Shown here in pieces: positions 15,686 through 25,104 of a stretch of 64,000 bases of DNA (position 1 is the first letter of the stretch; each line of letters starts with the position of its first letter). Source of the stretch: Mycolicibacterium neoaurum. GTDB lineage: Bacteria > Actinomycetota > Actinomycetes > Mycobacteriales > Mycobacteriaceae. The stretch spans positions 372,001 to 436,000 of the forward strand of contig NZ_JAQIIX010000001.1 in assembly GCF_036946495.1 (NCBI RefSeq). Reading direction: 5' to 3'. The translations under genes and the position numbers were made by a program. The notes under the pieces were generated by a model. The model was not told where the DNA came from. It was given only the letters and a program-made list of their open reading frames with translations, and ran no database searches.

Positions 15686-18231
15686 CGAATCATCTCCTTG
15701 TCGAAAGTGGTTGCCGCTAAGGCATTGTCATCCCAGGACCGCCAGCCGTTACGGGTCCGGCGGTGCCAGCTGTGGCGGGCGTCCTGGCGTGCGGCCAGGT
15801 ACACCCAGTCGTTGTCGAACAACTGCTTCAACGATGGGTTTCGGTCGATGATCGCGTCGATCCGTGCCAGCGGCGCCTGGACGACGGCAAGCAACCGTTG
15901 AGGTTCGTGGATCAGACGGTCGGCGAACTGCACCGACTGCCGCGGCAAACCCAGACGCAGATCACCCGCATGCCCGGCCAGCACACCGGCATCACCCACG
16001 ACGTTGTGGATCGTCTTGCTGCCTGCACCGAAGGTGTCGGGGGCCACCGTCGAGAAGTAGTACTGGCAGTTGATCCACTGCGCCACGACCAGGGGCGCAG
16101 TCATGATGTTCTCCAATGCGGTCCCGTCGGCGTCGACTTCGGCCTCATAGGAGTGCAGGAATACCCGGCGATGCAGATCGATTCCGGTGGTGATGTCCCG
16201 CGGACCGATGATGAAGGCTGCGTTGCCCGCCAGACCCCACTCCGGATACACCTGAGCCCAGTCCAGCGAGCGCTTTTCGACGTGCCGGGCCGCTCTGGCC
16301 GATGAGCGCCGCCGGGGTGCGCCCGGCAGAACGGCACACCGCTCGCCGGCAAGGGCCTCACCGGCGAGGGCGAGATGTGTTTTGAGCCGGTCGATATCGG
16401 CCCGGTGCCCCGGCGGGATCAGATGCTCGTCGAGTATCGTGACGCGGTCAGTGGTGGTGTCGTGTACAGCGGCGATGACGACGGTGTCGTCGGGAACAGC
16501 GATCCCCGAAGCACGCAGCCCGGCACGAACCTCGGGATCGTTGAGGATCAGCGCGGCAGTGCGCGCGTTCGGGGCCCCGCCCTGCCCGCCGCAGGCCCCG
16601 CAATCCAACGACGCTTGATATGGGTTGTTCTCGGTGGTGCTGTGATGGCCGCAGAGCACCAGCAGCCGAGCGAAATTGTCGGTCAGTCCGATCGACTGGA
16701 AGAGCGCCTGGGCGAACAGAACTCGCTCGGACACCGGCATATCGCTCACCGCCAGCACGGTCGGCGGTGTCGGCGCAACCCACTCACGCAGGCGCCTGCG
16801 GATTGTCCCGCTGGCGGCCGGGGCAGCGGTTTTGGCCGCGGCAAGGGGGGCGGCCAGAAAACCGGCCGCCTCGGCGAGGGTGAAGGACCCCGTGTGCGAG
16901 TGCTTCGCGGTGTGGAATGACGATTCGGCCGCGGCCAGGCCGGTGACTCCGGCAACGTGCCGACGCACATCGCCCGCCGGCTTCTCGGATACCTGGTGAC
17001 GGGGTGAGATGAGCACCGGGCAAAGATCCATCGGATCCCCGCCGAGCAGACCGGTGAACCGGATGGCGACGGCGAAGAAACCGGCGAAGCCGAACGTCTG
17101 ATAGCCGCCGTGGCTCTCCAGATGCCTGCGCAACCCCTCCGAACGGGTGTCGATGCAGGTGACCACCTGGGCGTGCACAGGCACGGCATCGACTTCCCTG
17201 TCGGCATCCGCCTTTGTCAGCGCACTCAGTAACTGATCCTGATAGTGGCCTTCAAACGCCTGCTGCCACAGGACTTCCCGGACAGCGACCGGGACCGTGG
17301 CCAGAATCCTTGCCACGGTCGCCTGTTCGGTCTCATCAAACGTCCCTTCGTGCCAGAGCGCCAGAAGGTGGTGCGCGCGCTCACGCGCGGTAGGCGCCGG
17401 CGAGCGGAGTGCTTCGGCCACCGCTGTTCTCGACGGCTGTTGCACCAACGTGGCCTCCAGTTGCAACCGGAGCGCCAGATACTGCAGCAGATCGATCCCC
17501 GCCGCCCGGTCGGCACCCCACTGAATATGGGCTGCCCATCCCGGCAAGCGGGTCAGATGCGCCTGCAGATAAACGACGCGATCCTCATCGCCGATACGCA
17601 GAACCTCCAGCGCGTTCAGTACGGCGTCGTCCGGCCGTTCCGGTGCCGCACGCAGCTTGCGGCGTGCCGCGCGGGACAAGGTCCGGTCGTGGCGTATCGA
17701 TTTCCGCCAGGCGGTATAGAAGCCCTCCGCGTGGTCTGGCATGGCCCAACTGCCGCCACCGAGGAAGGCCGCGCACCAGGTGGCAGCGTATGCGTCGATA
17801 TCGTCAGCGAGCTCGTGTGAGGCCTGCTCGGCACGGGTTGTGAAGCGGCGCTGCGGTTCCGGTGCGGCGTGGCCATGAAGCAGATCGGCTCGCAGGATGT
17901 CGATGGCTGCGACGTTGCGCTCGGCCAGCCGGACGTCCGGTTCGTCCGCCAAATTGGGGTGCCGCCTCAGCAGTACCGCGTCGAGATCGGTGTCAGTGAT
18001 GCGACCCTGCCGGTACAGCGCTCGAAAGACGTTTTCCGACAGGCTTCCCCGCATCCCGTAGACATCGCTTGCGCGCCGGATGGCCTGTTCGAAGGGCATG
18101 TTCTGCAGACCGGCGAGCGGATTGACCGCGATGAAGGTACCGAGGGGATGATGAGTGGGTAGTGCCCGCGCAGCGATTCGGATGTCACTGCGGAGCTGAG
18201 CCCGCCGTGCGGCGATATCGGTCGTTGTCAT
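15682..18231 (-). CDS. dabA: DabA, DUF2309 inorganic-carbon uptake subunit
   Basis: Soluble zinc subunit of the DAB bicarbonate/CO2 accumulation complex, 849 residues from the ATG at 18231, which overlaps dabB by 4 bp. The beta-CA-like zinc site is visible: Cys and Asp in VVTCIDTRSEGLRRHLE (near residue 358), then His and Cys in LCGHHSTTENNPYQASLDCGACGGQGG (near residues 530-555). Family knowledge says DabA couples CO2 hydration to the ion flow of the membrane partner DabB. The N-terminal HHPLGTFIAVNPLAGL motif is also typical of DUF2309. A much longer open frame runs upstream but is a shadow of dabB. Confidence 0.92.
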   Translation of the reverse strand: MTTTDIAARRAQLRSDIRIAARALPTHHPLGTFIAVNPLAGLQNMPFEQAIRRASDVYGMRGSLSENVFRALYRQGRITDTDLDAVLLRRHPNLADEPDVRLAERNVAAIDILRADLLHGHAAPEPQRRFTTRAEQASHELADDIDAYAATWCAAFLGGGSWAMPDHAEGFYTAWRKSIRHDRTLSRAARRKLRAAPERPDDAVLNALEVLRIGDEDRVVYLQAHLTRLPGWAAHIQWGADRAAGIDLLQYLALRLQLEATLVQQPSRTAVAEALRSPAPTARERAHHLLALWHEGTFDETEQATVARILATVPVAVREVLWQQAFEGHYQDQLLSALTKADADREVDAVPVHAQVVTCIDTRSEGLRRHLESHGGYQTFGFAGFFAVAIRFTGLLGGDPMDLCPVLISPRHQVSEKPAGDVRRHVAGVTGLAAAESSFHTAKHSHTGSFTLAEAAGFLAAPLAAAKTAAPAASGTIRRRLREWVAPTPPTVLAVSDMPVSERVLFAQALFQSIGLTDNFARLLVLCGHHSTTENNPYQASLDCGACGGQGGAPNARTAALILNDPEVRAGLRASGIAVPDDTVVIAAVHDTTTDRVTILDEHLIPPGHRADIDRLKTHLALAGEALAGERCAVLPGAPRRRSSARAARHVEKRSLDWAQVYPEWGLAGNAAFIIGPRDITTGIDLHRRVFLHSYEAEVDADGTALENIMTAPLVVAQWINCQYYFSTVAPDTFGAGSKTIHNVVGDAGVLAGHAGDLRLGLPRQSVQFADRLIHEPQRLLAVVQAPLARIDAIIDRNPSLKQLFDNDWVYLAARQDARHSWHRRTRNGWRSWDDNALAATTFDKEMIR

Positions 18232-19682
18232 CGATGTGCTCCTGTCGGATGAAGGGTTCCGGCGCTGATCGCGTGGGTGTAGAGGGCTCGTTGAACGCCG
18301 CGGGCACGGGGCCAGGTCCGCACCGATGCCAGGGTGCCGAGCACGGCCAGGCCGCCGACCATCACCACCCACACCGTCATCGGTGATGCGGTCGATTCCG
18401 GTAGCGCGGGAGCCAGATATCTGCTGACGGTGCCGATCGTCGTCACATAGGCCACCGCGGCGACAAACATCACCGCCGTCGCTCCGAGAACACCGAGCGC
18501 GGTGGGCTGCCTGCGCAGCCACCCCCACGTTGCGGCGGCACCGGCCAACCACGCGAAGACCAGCAAGGCGAGTTCGGCGGCGTGCCCTTCCTGCCAGGCC
18601 GCTGATATCGCAGCTCCGGTGGCCAGTGCGCTCAGCGGCAGCAGTGCCGCGGTCACAGCGAGACACCATGCGGCGCGGCGACCGAGCCCCGCAGGCGCTG
18701 CGCGCATATGGTGTCGCCGATGCCGGGCGATTGCCGTGCCGGAGGACAGAAACAACGTGGCCTTGTAGAACCCGTGTCCGATCAGGTGGATCACCGCGGC
18801 CGCCCAGAGTCCCAAGCCGCAGGTGAGCATCATGAAGCCCATCTGGGCCATGGTCGAATAGGCCAGCGCTCCTTTGATATCCGGTCGCACGAGCATCATC
18901 AGGACGCCATAGGCCATGGAAGCGATGCCGACAACGATGATGATCCCGGCCGCCGGCGGGGTTGCCAGGTCGGCGAGCTTGACCAGTAGCACTCCGCCGC
19001 CGTTGACCACTCCGGCGTGTAGAAGAGCAGACACCGGCGTGGGTGCCGCGAGAGTGGCCGGCAGCCAGCGATGAAAGGGTATCTGCGCGCTGCGGGAGAG
19101 TGCGGCGATGGCGATCAGTACCGCGACAGCGGGTGCGGAACGACCGGCGTCCAGTTGGTGCAGTCCGACCCCGACCCATAGCGCGCCGTCGCCGAGCGCG
19201 AATGCCTGCGCGGTGCGGCGAACACCATCGCGCGCGGCAGGCAGTTCGCGATAAGTGGCCAACAGCAGGCACAGCGCCAGCCCGACTGCGGTCCACCCGA
19301 TTGCCAGAGCCACCATCGTGGTCGAAGTCGCCATGACCACCGACGCGGCTGTGAGAAGTGTTGCACCGCAGGAGAACCAGTGTGATCGATCATCACCGGC
19401 CAGGTAACGCACTGCGTAACCCTGCGCGATGGCGCTTACACCGAATACCAGTACCAACAGTGCTGCCCCGAGTCGTTCGGGCGCCGAGGCCAATCCCGCG
19501 ATTGCCACGAGCACACCGACGACGGCGACCGATGTGCCCAACCGTCCGACGATCACCGGTGCGCGTCGGCCGACGGTCGCGGCCAGTGCAGCCACCGCCA
19601 GCAGCGCGATGAGCAGTGTCAGTAAGGGTGGCTTCAAGGCGAGCTCCAACATGCGAAGCAAATTACGCGTATTAGTTCTCAC
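18228..19682 (-). CDS. dabB: DabB, NuoL/MrpA-like proton channel subunit
   Basis: Integral membrane protein of 484 residues related to the NuoL/ND5 antiporter-type family, with about 13 hydrophobic segments. Motifs include SAQIPFHRWLPATLAAPTPVSALLHAGVVNGGG near residues 195-230, with the conserved Lys/His-containing channel helices, and GHGFYKATLFLSSG. This is the usual partner of DabA and supplies proton or sodium movement to drive bicarbonate accumulation. The start could be the GTG at 19682 or the ATG at 19652. No strong ribosome site marks either. It is the first gene of the operon and divergent from an HTH regulator. Confidence 0.88.
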   Translation of the reverse strand: MRTNTRNLLRMLELALKPPLLTLLIALLAVAALAATVGRRAPVIVGRLGTSVAVVGVLVAIAGLASAPERLGAALLVLVFGVSAIAQGYAVRYLAGDDRSHWFSCGATLLTAASVVMATSTTMVALAIGWTAVGLALCLLLATYRELPAARDGVRRTAQAFALGDGALWVGVGLHQLDAGRSAPAVAVLIAIAALSRSAQIPFHRWLPATLAAPTPVSALLHAGVVNGGGVLLVKLADLATPPAAGIIIVVGIASMAYGVLMMLVRPDIKGALAYSTMAQMGFMMLTCGLGLWAAAVIHLIGHGFYKATLFLSSGTAIARHRRHHMRAAPAGLGRRAAWCLAVTAALLPLSALATGAAISAAWQEGHAAELALLVFAWLAGAAATWGWLRRQPTALGVLGATAVMFVAAVAYVTTIGTVSRYLAPALPESTASPMTVWVVMVGGLAVLGTLASVRTWPRARGVQRALYTHAISAGTLHPTGAHR

Positions 19683-19705
19683 GTGTCAAGCTTCGTAATA
19701 CTGTC
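19660..19705. promoter_or_regulatory. Divergent promoter region with TTACGCG/CGTAATAC repeats
   Basis: Between dabB and the HTH gene lies a near-palindrome ATTACGCGTATT (from 19661) and a second related CGTAATAC element near 19691. A TTACGCG repeat recurs near 19786. They overlap or flank the dabB start and may be binding sites for the adjacent HTH regulator. This is inference from position. Confidence 0.35.
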
Positions 19706-19800
19706 GAGCCGTGCGACGCATCCGGGAGAAGCGCTGCCAGCAGGAGATATGGCGCGACACGAAACGTGCCTATTACCGAAGTGCGTTACGCGAATCACAT

Positions 19801-20169
19801 ATGCTGTCCGGGATGCCTGCGTCCCGGAAGAGCACAGAGAAGGCAGCGGCACCGCGGAAGGCGGCCGCGCCCGCGACCGCGCAACCCGCGGTCGCGCCAC
19901 AGCGCACATGGACATTTCTGACCAACCACGCCCATGTGCTGTTGTGTCTGGCGCAGGGGGAGTCGCTGACGGCGCGGGAGCTGAGCGTGCTGATCGGCAT
20001 CACCGAGCGCTCGGTGCAAGCAATCCTCGCCGACCTGATCGCCGATGGCTACCTGAAGAAGTCCAAGGTCGGGCGGCGCAATCGCTACAGCGTCAACCGG
20101 TCAGGACGCCTGCGCCACCCGCTGGAGTCGGCACACAGTGTGGGTCAGCTGATCGACGCCCTCAGCTGA
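19801..20169 (+). CDS. Winged-helix HTH regulator divergent from the DAB operon
   Basis: About 122 residues from the ATG at 19801 (19813 is also possible). The N-terminus is a Lys/Ala/Pro-rich tail. From HAHVLLCLAQGESLTARELSVLIGITERSVQAILADLIADGYLKK onward there is a clear MarR/ArsR-like winged helix, with recognition helix TERSVQAILADLIA and a wing VGRRNRYSVN. No cysteine metal site or ligand domain is visible, so it may be a simple constitutive repressor. The head-to-head arrangement suggests it controls dabB-dabA. The track of open frame upstream of 19801 lacks domain similarity. Confidence 0.75.
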   Translation: MLSGMPASRKSTEKAAAPRKAAAPATAQPAVAPQRTWTFLTNHAHVLLCLAQGESLTARELSVLIGITERSVQAILADLIADGYLKKSKVGRRNRYSVNRSGRLRHPLESAHSVGQLIDALS

Positions 20170-20196
20170 GCCCTGCTCGGCGAGCACGGACCACCA

Positions 20197-21093
20197 TCAC
20201 CGATCGGCGAGAGCCGTCTTCACAAAGGACGCGATGCGTTGCCTGGCTGCGTCGGCTTCCGGAACCGGTAGCAGGATGAATCCGTGGAATCCGCCGGGCA
20301 CCTCCACGAGAGTGGTGTCGACGCCGGCGGCGTGCATGCGGGCGGCGGTATTGCGTGAATCATCGAGCAGACAATCGTGCGTGCCGACAATGATGAGCGT
20401 GGGCGGAAAGCCGGCGAATGAGCCGTACAGCGGTGAGACCAGCGGCGCCGTCAGCTCGTGGTCGCCCGCATACGCGGCGGCACTGCGGTTCAGTCCCGCG
20501 CGGGACAAAAGATCGCGGTGTTCGTTGGACAGGAAGCTGTCGGAGACGTTGGTCAGATCGGCCCAGGGAAACAGGGTTACCAGCGACTTGGGCGGCTCGG
20601 TCCTCTCGTCGAGGACTCGCCGCGTCAGGGACAGGGCGAGTCCACCCCCGGCGGACTCGCCGATGATGATCGTCGGTCGACCGCGCGACACCTGCGAGTA
20701 CACCGCCCACAGGTCATCGAGCGCGGCCGGGAACGGATGCTCCGGCGCAAGCCGGTAATCGACACTGACCAGTTCTGCACTGCTGGAACGCGCCAACCCG
20801 CTATGTGAGCGCGCCGCCACAGAACTACCTGCGACAAAAGCCCCGCCGTGCACATGGAAGATCAACCCTCGGCCGGCACCAACCGGACGAAACCAGCGAA
20901 CGGGAACATCGGCCACCGTAGCGGTGTGTTCCTCGACTCCGCGCGCACGGCGCTGGCGCATCTCCATCGAACGGGTGATCGTGCGTGTTCTGTCGACGTC
21001 GTGGGGGCCGCGTGCCTTCGATGCCGCCAACAGCGCGAGCTTCTGAAAAGTGGCCAGCCGACGGCTGGGACGGTGCGGCGTGGGTTCTGACAT
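20197..21093 (-). CDS. Alpha/beta hydrolase, HSL-type lipase/esterase
   Basis: Lipase or esterase of 298 residues in the hormone-sensitive lipase family. The oxyanion-hole motif HGG is at residues 82-84 (FHVHGGAF) and the nucleophile is S147 in GESAGGG. DYRLAPEHPFPAAL is the characteristic following strand. The acid and histidine are probably in GTHDCLLDDS and PGGFHGF near the C-terminus. No signal peptide is present. Mycobacteria carry many Lip paralogues of this type, so the natural substrate is not predictable. It stands alone between the HTH regulator and a Sap-like gene on the same strand, 39 bp downstream of the latter. Confidence 0.87.
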   Translation of the reverse strand: MSEPTPHRPSRRLATFQKLALLAASKARGPHDVDRTRTITRSMEMRQRRARGVEEHTATVADVPVRWFRPVGAGRGLIFHVHGGAFVAGSSVAARSHSGLARSSSAELVSVDYRLAPEHPFPAALDDLWAVYSQVSRGRPTIIIGESAGGGLALSLTRRVLDERTEPPKSLVTLFPWADLTNVSDSFLSNEHRDLLSRAGLNRSAAAYAGDHELTAPLVSPLYGSFAGFPPTLIIVGTHDCLLDDSRNTAARMHAAGVDTTLVEVPGGFHGFILLPVPEADAARQRIASFVKTALADR

Positions 21094-21132
21094 GGGCGCT
21101 CTTCTCGGTATCGGTAATCAGCAGCGGCAGGA

Positions 21133-21768
21133 TCAAGCGGCGTTCAGTAACAACATCGACCCGACGGCGACGAGAACCACCGCGAGGATCGCGGCGTTGT
21201 GTCGCTCAAGGACGACACGGAGACGGTGCAAGGGCCCTTCCATGCGTTCGCGCCAGATCGCGTAACTCAGCACCGGCAAGATCACGGTCAGACCAGCCAT
21301 CACGGCGAACGCGGCCATTTCCGCCAACGCGTTCACGCCATCGGTTGATCCGATGCTGAAACCTGCTGCGGCACAAACGGACAACACTTTGGGATTCACG
21401 ATCGCCAGAACGGGGGCCGCCGCGAGCGCCCGCCACGCGGTGACGGAATCCAATCCGCGTAGCCAGACCGGTGCCCGAGTGCTCCGCCCACGACGAACCC
21501 ATGTGACAACGCCGGCCAGGACGAGGAGCACAGCCAACGCCATGGTGGCGGGTCGTACCCACTCGGGCGCGGAACCTCCTGCCGTGGCCAGTCTCCCGGA
21601 TAGTTGCACGAACAGACCTGTTGCCACCATCAGGGACAGCACCCATCCTGTGGCGAACGACCACCCGGCTGCCAGTGGCCGCGGTGTGTGCAGCATCAGG
21701 ATCGCAGGAACCACCGATGCGGGTGATACTGCGACGACTACGGCCAGCGACATCAGCTCAGCCCACAT
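21133..21768 (-). CDS. GAP/Sap-family membrane protein (LysE-like)
   Basis: Membrane protein of 211 residues with six hydrophobic segments, started at the ATG at 21768 because the longer frame adds a polar non-family tail. It resembles the mycobacterial GAP family (Sap, sulfolipid-1-addressing protein; peptidoglycolipid exporters), which belongs to the LysE superfamily. Characteristic parts are LAVVVAVSPASVVPAILML near the N-terminus and the long basic loop between helices 3 and 4 (VRRGRSTRAPVWLRGLDSV). The likely role is export of a glycolipid or small molecule across the inner membrane. A lipase gene lies directly downstream, so the pair may act on envelope lipids. Confidence 0.78.
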   Translation of the reverse strand: MWAELMSLAVVVAVSPASVVPAILMLHTPRPLAAGWSFATGWVLSLMVATGLFVQLSGRLATAGGSAPEWVRPATMALAVLLVLAGVVTWVRRGRSTRAPVWLRGLDSVTAWRALAAAPVLAIVNPKVLSVCAAAGFSIGSTDGVNALAEMAAFAVMAGLTVILPVLSYAIWRERMEGPLHRLRVVLERHNAAILAVVLVAVGSMLLLNAA

Positions 21769-21854
21769 CGGACACCCTCGCCGCCACGCGGTCGACCGGC
21801 AAACAACCAAACCTCATTCATGTACCCCTCGCCGTTGATAAGTACGATCAGTCA

Positions 21855-22559
21855 ATGCCCATGGAGTCCGACCGCATCGGGGAACCGGTGCGCAGACGCG
21901 GCCGCAACAGCAGCGGAGAAGCGACGCGCATCAAGCTCATCACTGTCGCGGAGACGATGTTCGCCGATCGAGGGATCGCGGCCGTGAGCCTCAACGAGAT
22001 CAGACTTGCTGCCGGACAAAGCAACGCCGCGGCGGTGAACTATCACTTCGGGTCCAAGGATGACCTCATCAAGGCGATTCTGGAGTACCGTCTCGAACGC
22101 ATCGACAGAGATCGCGGACGCATTCTCGACGACGCTCTTTCGGCGCGTCGACCGCCCGAACTCAGGAGCGTGCTCCAAGCTTTGGTCCTTCCGCAGATCG
22201 ACAGCATCAACCGAGGAGAGCGGCATGTCGAGCTGGTAACCCAGCTGATGTTCCACGGATACGCCGAACCGGGCGGGCCTGCGTGGATTCTTGCCGATCC
22301 GGCCATGACCGAGCATGGTCAACGGCTCAACCAGATTCTCTGGCAGCATCTTTCGGACCTATCTGACGTCGTCGCAGCGGCGCGTCTTCGTTTCGTCTAC
22401 ACCAGTTGTCTGAACGCAGTCGCTGACCACCAGCGCCAACGCGCAACCGTGGCCGGTGCACCGCCGACGGCCGTGTTCGCGGCCGACCTCATCGATTCAC
22501 TGACCGCGGTCATCCGCGCACCGGCATCGACGTACACCGCCGACACCTTGCAACCTTGA
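21855..22559 (+). CDS. TetR-family transcriptional regulator
   Basis: Regulator of 234 residues from the ATG at 21855. The N-terminal TetR HTH is clear: AETMFADRGIAAVSLNEIRLAAGQSNAAAVNYHFGSKDDLIKAILEYRLERID, where the NYHFGSK segment is the usual end of the recognition helix. The C-terminal helical ligand domain is not assignable. It is divergent from the Sap-like gene and convergent, 10 bp apart, with the arylsulfatase gene, so either could be a target. The Sap-like gene is the better candidate because of the shared 86-bp upstream region. Confidence 0.85.
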   Translation: MPMESDRIGEPVRRRGRNSSGEATRIKLITVAETMFADRGIAAVSLNEIRLAAGQSNAAAVNYHFGSKDDLIKAILEYRLERIDRDRGRILDDALSARRPPELRSVLQALVLPQIDSINRGERHVELVTQLMFHGYAEPGGPAWILADPAMTEHGQRLNQILWQHLSDLSDVVAAARLRFVYTSCLNAVADHQRQRATVAGAPPTAVFAADLIDSLTAVIRAPASTYTADTLQP

Positions 22560-22569
22560 CGACGCCGCA

Positions 22570-24789
22570 TCACTCTGACTTGAGCGCAGCCTCGAGAAGT
22601 TCCCTGCCCGGTAGCGAGTCCAGATCGGATTCGACTGTCACCGAATACAATCGGCCATTCCACTCGAAAGGTGGCCGGTAGTCGGCGCAGACCGGCATGC
22701 CGCGATCCCGTCCCAGGATCAATGCTGTTCCGCCGTGCTGCCAGACGTGCGGCAGCGTCAACGGTGTGAACACCGATCCTGCGACAGCATCGTCGATCAC
22801 CGCTTCCACCCGCGTCCCGTCGCCGAGGCGATGAAGCCGACAACCCGCGCTGTGCCGGCCGCCCATCAGCACTCGGTCCGATTGCACTCGAATGTCGCCA
22901 CCGGGTGCGGCGATGGCGATATGCAGTCTGGAGCCGATCACGTATGCCGCGAGCCCGCCGGTCCAGTTGCCGATCGCGAACAGCACCCCGTGGGCGCCTT
23001 CGGGAGGAATCTCGATGTCGGCGGTCATGCGGCTGTACAACAAGGGGAGCGCCTCATCGACGACGGGTCCGCCCTCGGGTCTCAACACCACACGCTGGCC
23101 GGGTGGGAAGTCGGGCCACACCATGTCTGCTGCTCGGGCCACCAATGAGTCGGTCAGCGGATTCACCTCATGGCGGGCGGCTTCACGGTCCCAGAAAGCG
23201 CTCAAGCGCGAAACCACGCCAGGGTGTGTCGCAGCGATATCGTCGGCTTCCGAGAAGTCGTCGGGGTGAAACAACGACCACCGGTCTGCGGCGAAGTCAC
23301 GGCTGCCATCGAGCAATGTCTCCTCGTCCATGACGCCGTGGCTCACATGGTCGGTCGTGGCCTTCCAGCCGTCGGCGATGATGGAGCGAGAACCGACTAC
23401 CTCGAAGTACTGAGTGGATCGGGGTGCCGGCGCCGCCGCATCGTCGAAGGTCGTCAGGAAGCTTGCGCCGTGCATCGCGCTGTCGACCGCGGCCGAAGTA
23501 GGCTTCGGCGGTCGGATTCCGCAGGCATCCAAGATCGTCGGCATGATGTCTATAGCGTGTGCGAACTGTGGGCGGACCGCGCCACCGCCGCGGATGCCAC
23601 GGGGCCAGTGCGCGATGAGCGGTACGCGCGTACCGCCGAGCCACGCATACCGCTTCCACAGTCGAAAGGGTGTGTTACCGGCCCATGCCCAGCCCCACGC
23701 ATAGTGGGGGTATCCCGCCGTTCCGCCCCAGTCGGTCAGCTGATCGAGGTTGTCGGCCGCTGATTCCTGCACCCGATGGGTGAATCGGTGTTCGTTGCTG
23801 GTTCCCGCGACACCGCCCTCCGCGCTGGCCCCGTTGTCGCTCATGATCAGGACGAGGGTGTCATCGAGGACATCGAGTTGTTCCAAAGCCGTGAGCAATC
23901 GGTCGATCTGGCTGTCGGTATGGCTGAGAAATCCCGCGTAGACCTCGTGCATCCGCGCGTACACGGCGCGTTCGTCGTCGCTGAGGTTGTTCCAGTCGGG
24001 GACCCATCCGGGCCGATCGGTGAGGGTGGTGCCTGCGGGCACGACGCCCTCGGCAAGCTGGCGTTCGAATACTCCGCGCCGCCAGGCGTCCCAGCCGATG
24101 TCGAACTGCCCTGTGTACCTGTCCGCCCATTCCTTGTGCACATGATGCGGTGAGTGCATGGCCCCGGTGGCGAAGTAGAGAATGAACGGTTTGCCCGGCG
24201 CGGACTGTTGCTGGCTCACCACCATGGAAATCGCCTCGTCGGTGAGGTCTTCGGTCAAGTGGTAACCCGCTGGGCGCACATCGGGCCCGTCGATATAGCT
24301 GTTGTCGCGTACCAGTTGCGGGTCCCAGTGGTTGGCATCGCCGAGCAGAAATCCGTAGTAACGCTCGAACCCGAGTCCCAATGGCCAACGGCTGAACGGA
24401 CCGGCGCTCGTCCGCTCGCCACGGGGCGCCAGATGCCATTTTCCGACGGCCATCGTGCTCCAGCCAGAATCCCGGAGTATGCGCGGCAGGGTCGGCGTCG
24501 AGTCCGGGATCTTGCCGGTGTAACCCGCGTGCGCGGTCGGGATGTCGGCGAGAAAGCCCATCCCGACCGAATGGTGGTTTCGGCCGGTGAGCAATGCGGC
24601 CCGTGTAGGCGAACACAGGCCGGTGACGTGAAAGCGGTTGTACCGGAGACCATTTCTGGCCAAGCGATCAATGGCCGGAGTACGGATGTCGGAGCCGTAA
24701 CAGCCCAGCTGGGCGAAGCCGAGGTCGTCCAGGACGATCATCACCACATTGGGACGATCAGATCGTGCGTTCACGCCGTACTCATCCAT
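22570..24789 (-). CDS. Arylsulfatase (formylglycine type I sulfatase)
   Basis: Sulfate ester hydrolase of 739 residues. The modification motif is LCSPTRAALLTGR with C59, which is converted to formylglycine by a separate enzyme not in the window. Metal residues are expected at the N-terminal DD pair (IVLDDLGFAQLG) and the later IMSDNGASAEGG. The length matches actinobacterial AtsA/AtsD arylsulfatases. No signal peptide is seen, so it probably acts in the cytoplasm. A roughly 130-residue C-terminal beta-rich tail after about residue 600 is typical for the group. Its promoter should lie within 24790-25104. Confidence 0.92.
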   Translation of the reverse strand: MDEYGVNARSDRPNVVMIVLDDLGFAQLGCYGSDIRTPAIDRLARNGLRYNRFHVTGLCSPTRAALLTGRNHHSVGMGFLADIPTAHAGYTGKIPDSTPTLPRILRDSGWSTMAVGKWHLAPRGERTSAGPFSRWPLGLGFERYYGFLLGDANHWDPQLVRDNSYIDGPDVRPAGYHLTEDLTDEAISMVVSQQQSAPGKPFILYFATGAMHSPHHVHKEWADRYTGQFDIGWDAWRRGVFERQLAEGVVPAGTTLTDRPGWVPDWNNLSDDERAVYARMHEVYAGFLSHTDSQIDRLLTALEQLDVLDDTLVLIMSDNGASAEGGVAGTSNEHRFTHRVQESAADNLDQLTDWGGTAGYPHYAWGWAWAGNTPFRLWKRYAWLGGTRVPLIAHWPRGIRGGGAVRPQFAHAIDIMPTILDACGIRPPKPTSAAVDSAMHGASFLTTFDDAAAPAPRSTQYFEVVGSRSIIADGWKATTDHVSHGVMDEETLLDGSRDFAADRWSLFHPDDFSEADDIAATHPGVVSRLSAFWDREAARHEVNPLTDSLVARAADMVWPDFPPGQRVVLRPEGGPVVDEALPLLYSRMTADIEIPPEGAHGVLFAIGNWTGGLAAYVIGSRLHIAIAAPGGDIRVQSDRVLMGGRHSAGCRLHRLGDGTRVEAVIDDAVAGSVFTPLTLPHVWQHGGTALILGRDRGMPVCADYRPPFEWNGRLYSVTVESDLDSLPGRELLEAALKSE

Positions 24790-25104
24790 GCGCCACCTCT
24801 GCTCACCGCGATATAATTAAAGAGACCTCATTACTATCACGGAATCGCTTCGCCGGCACCTGTCAGCTACCGATCAGTGCACAGCCAGGCGAATGTGACG
24901 CGGAAGTCGACAGTTCGGGCGACGGAGAAGCTGCGCGCCTGCCGCTGCGCTGCGTGTGGATTCGATCCCGGTGGGGCGATCATGCAGTGCGTGTACCGCG
25001 TTCAACGCGCGCTCGCGTCCGGCTGTAAGCAGCCTCGTATGCTGACGACCGGTGGGCGACGACAAGCAGTCTGCATTACATAGACAACGAGGAGGACGGG
25101 TACC
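24790..25104. other. Intergenic region between arylsulfatase and ferredoxin-domain gene
   Basis: Divergent 315-bp spacer. An unusually AT-rich patch (ATATAATTAA near 24813) lies just upstream of the sulfatase start and could be its promoter. A ribosome site GAGGAGG lies near 25089 before the next gene. No conserved ORF or RNA is seen. Confidence 0.4.

Noticed and set aside
18232..19296. N-terminal extension of dabA by 350 codons
   Set aside because: It lies antiparallel in frame within dabB; the ATG at 18231 with a 4-bp overlap fits known DabA starts.
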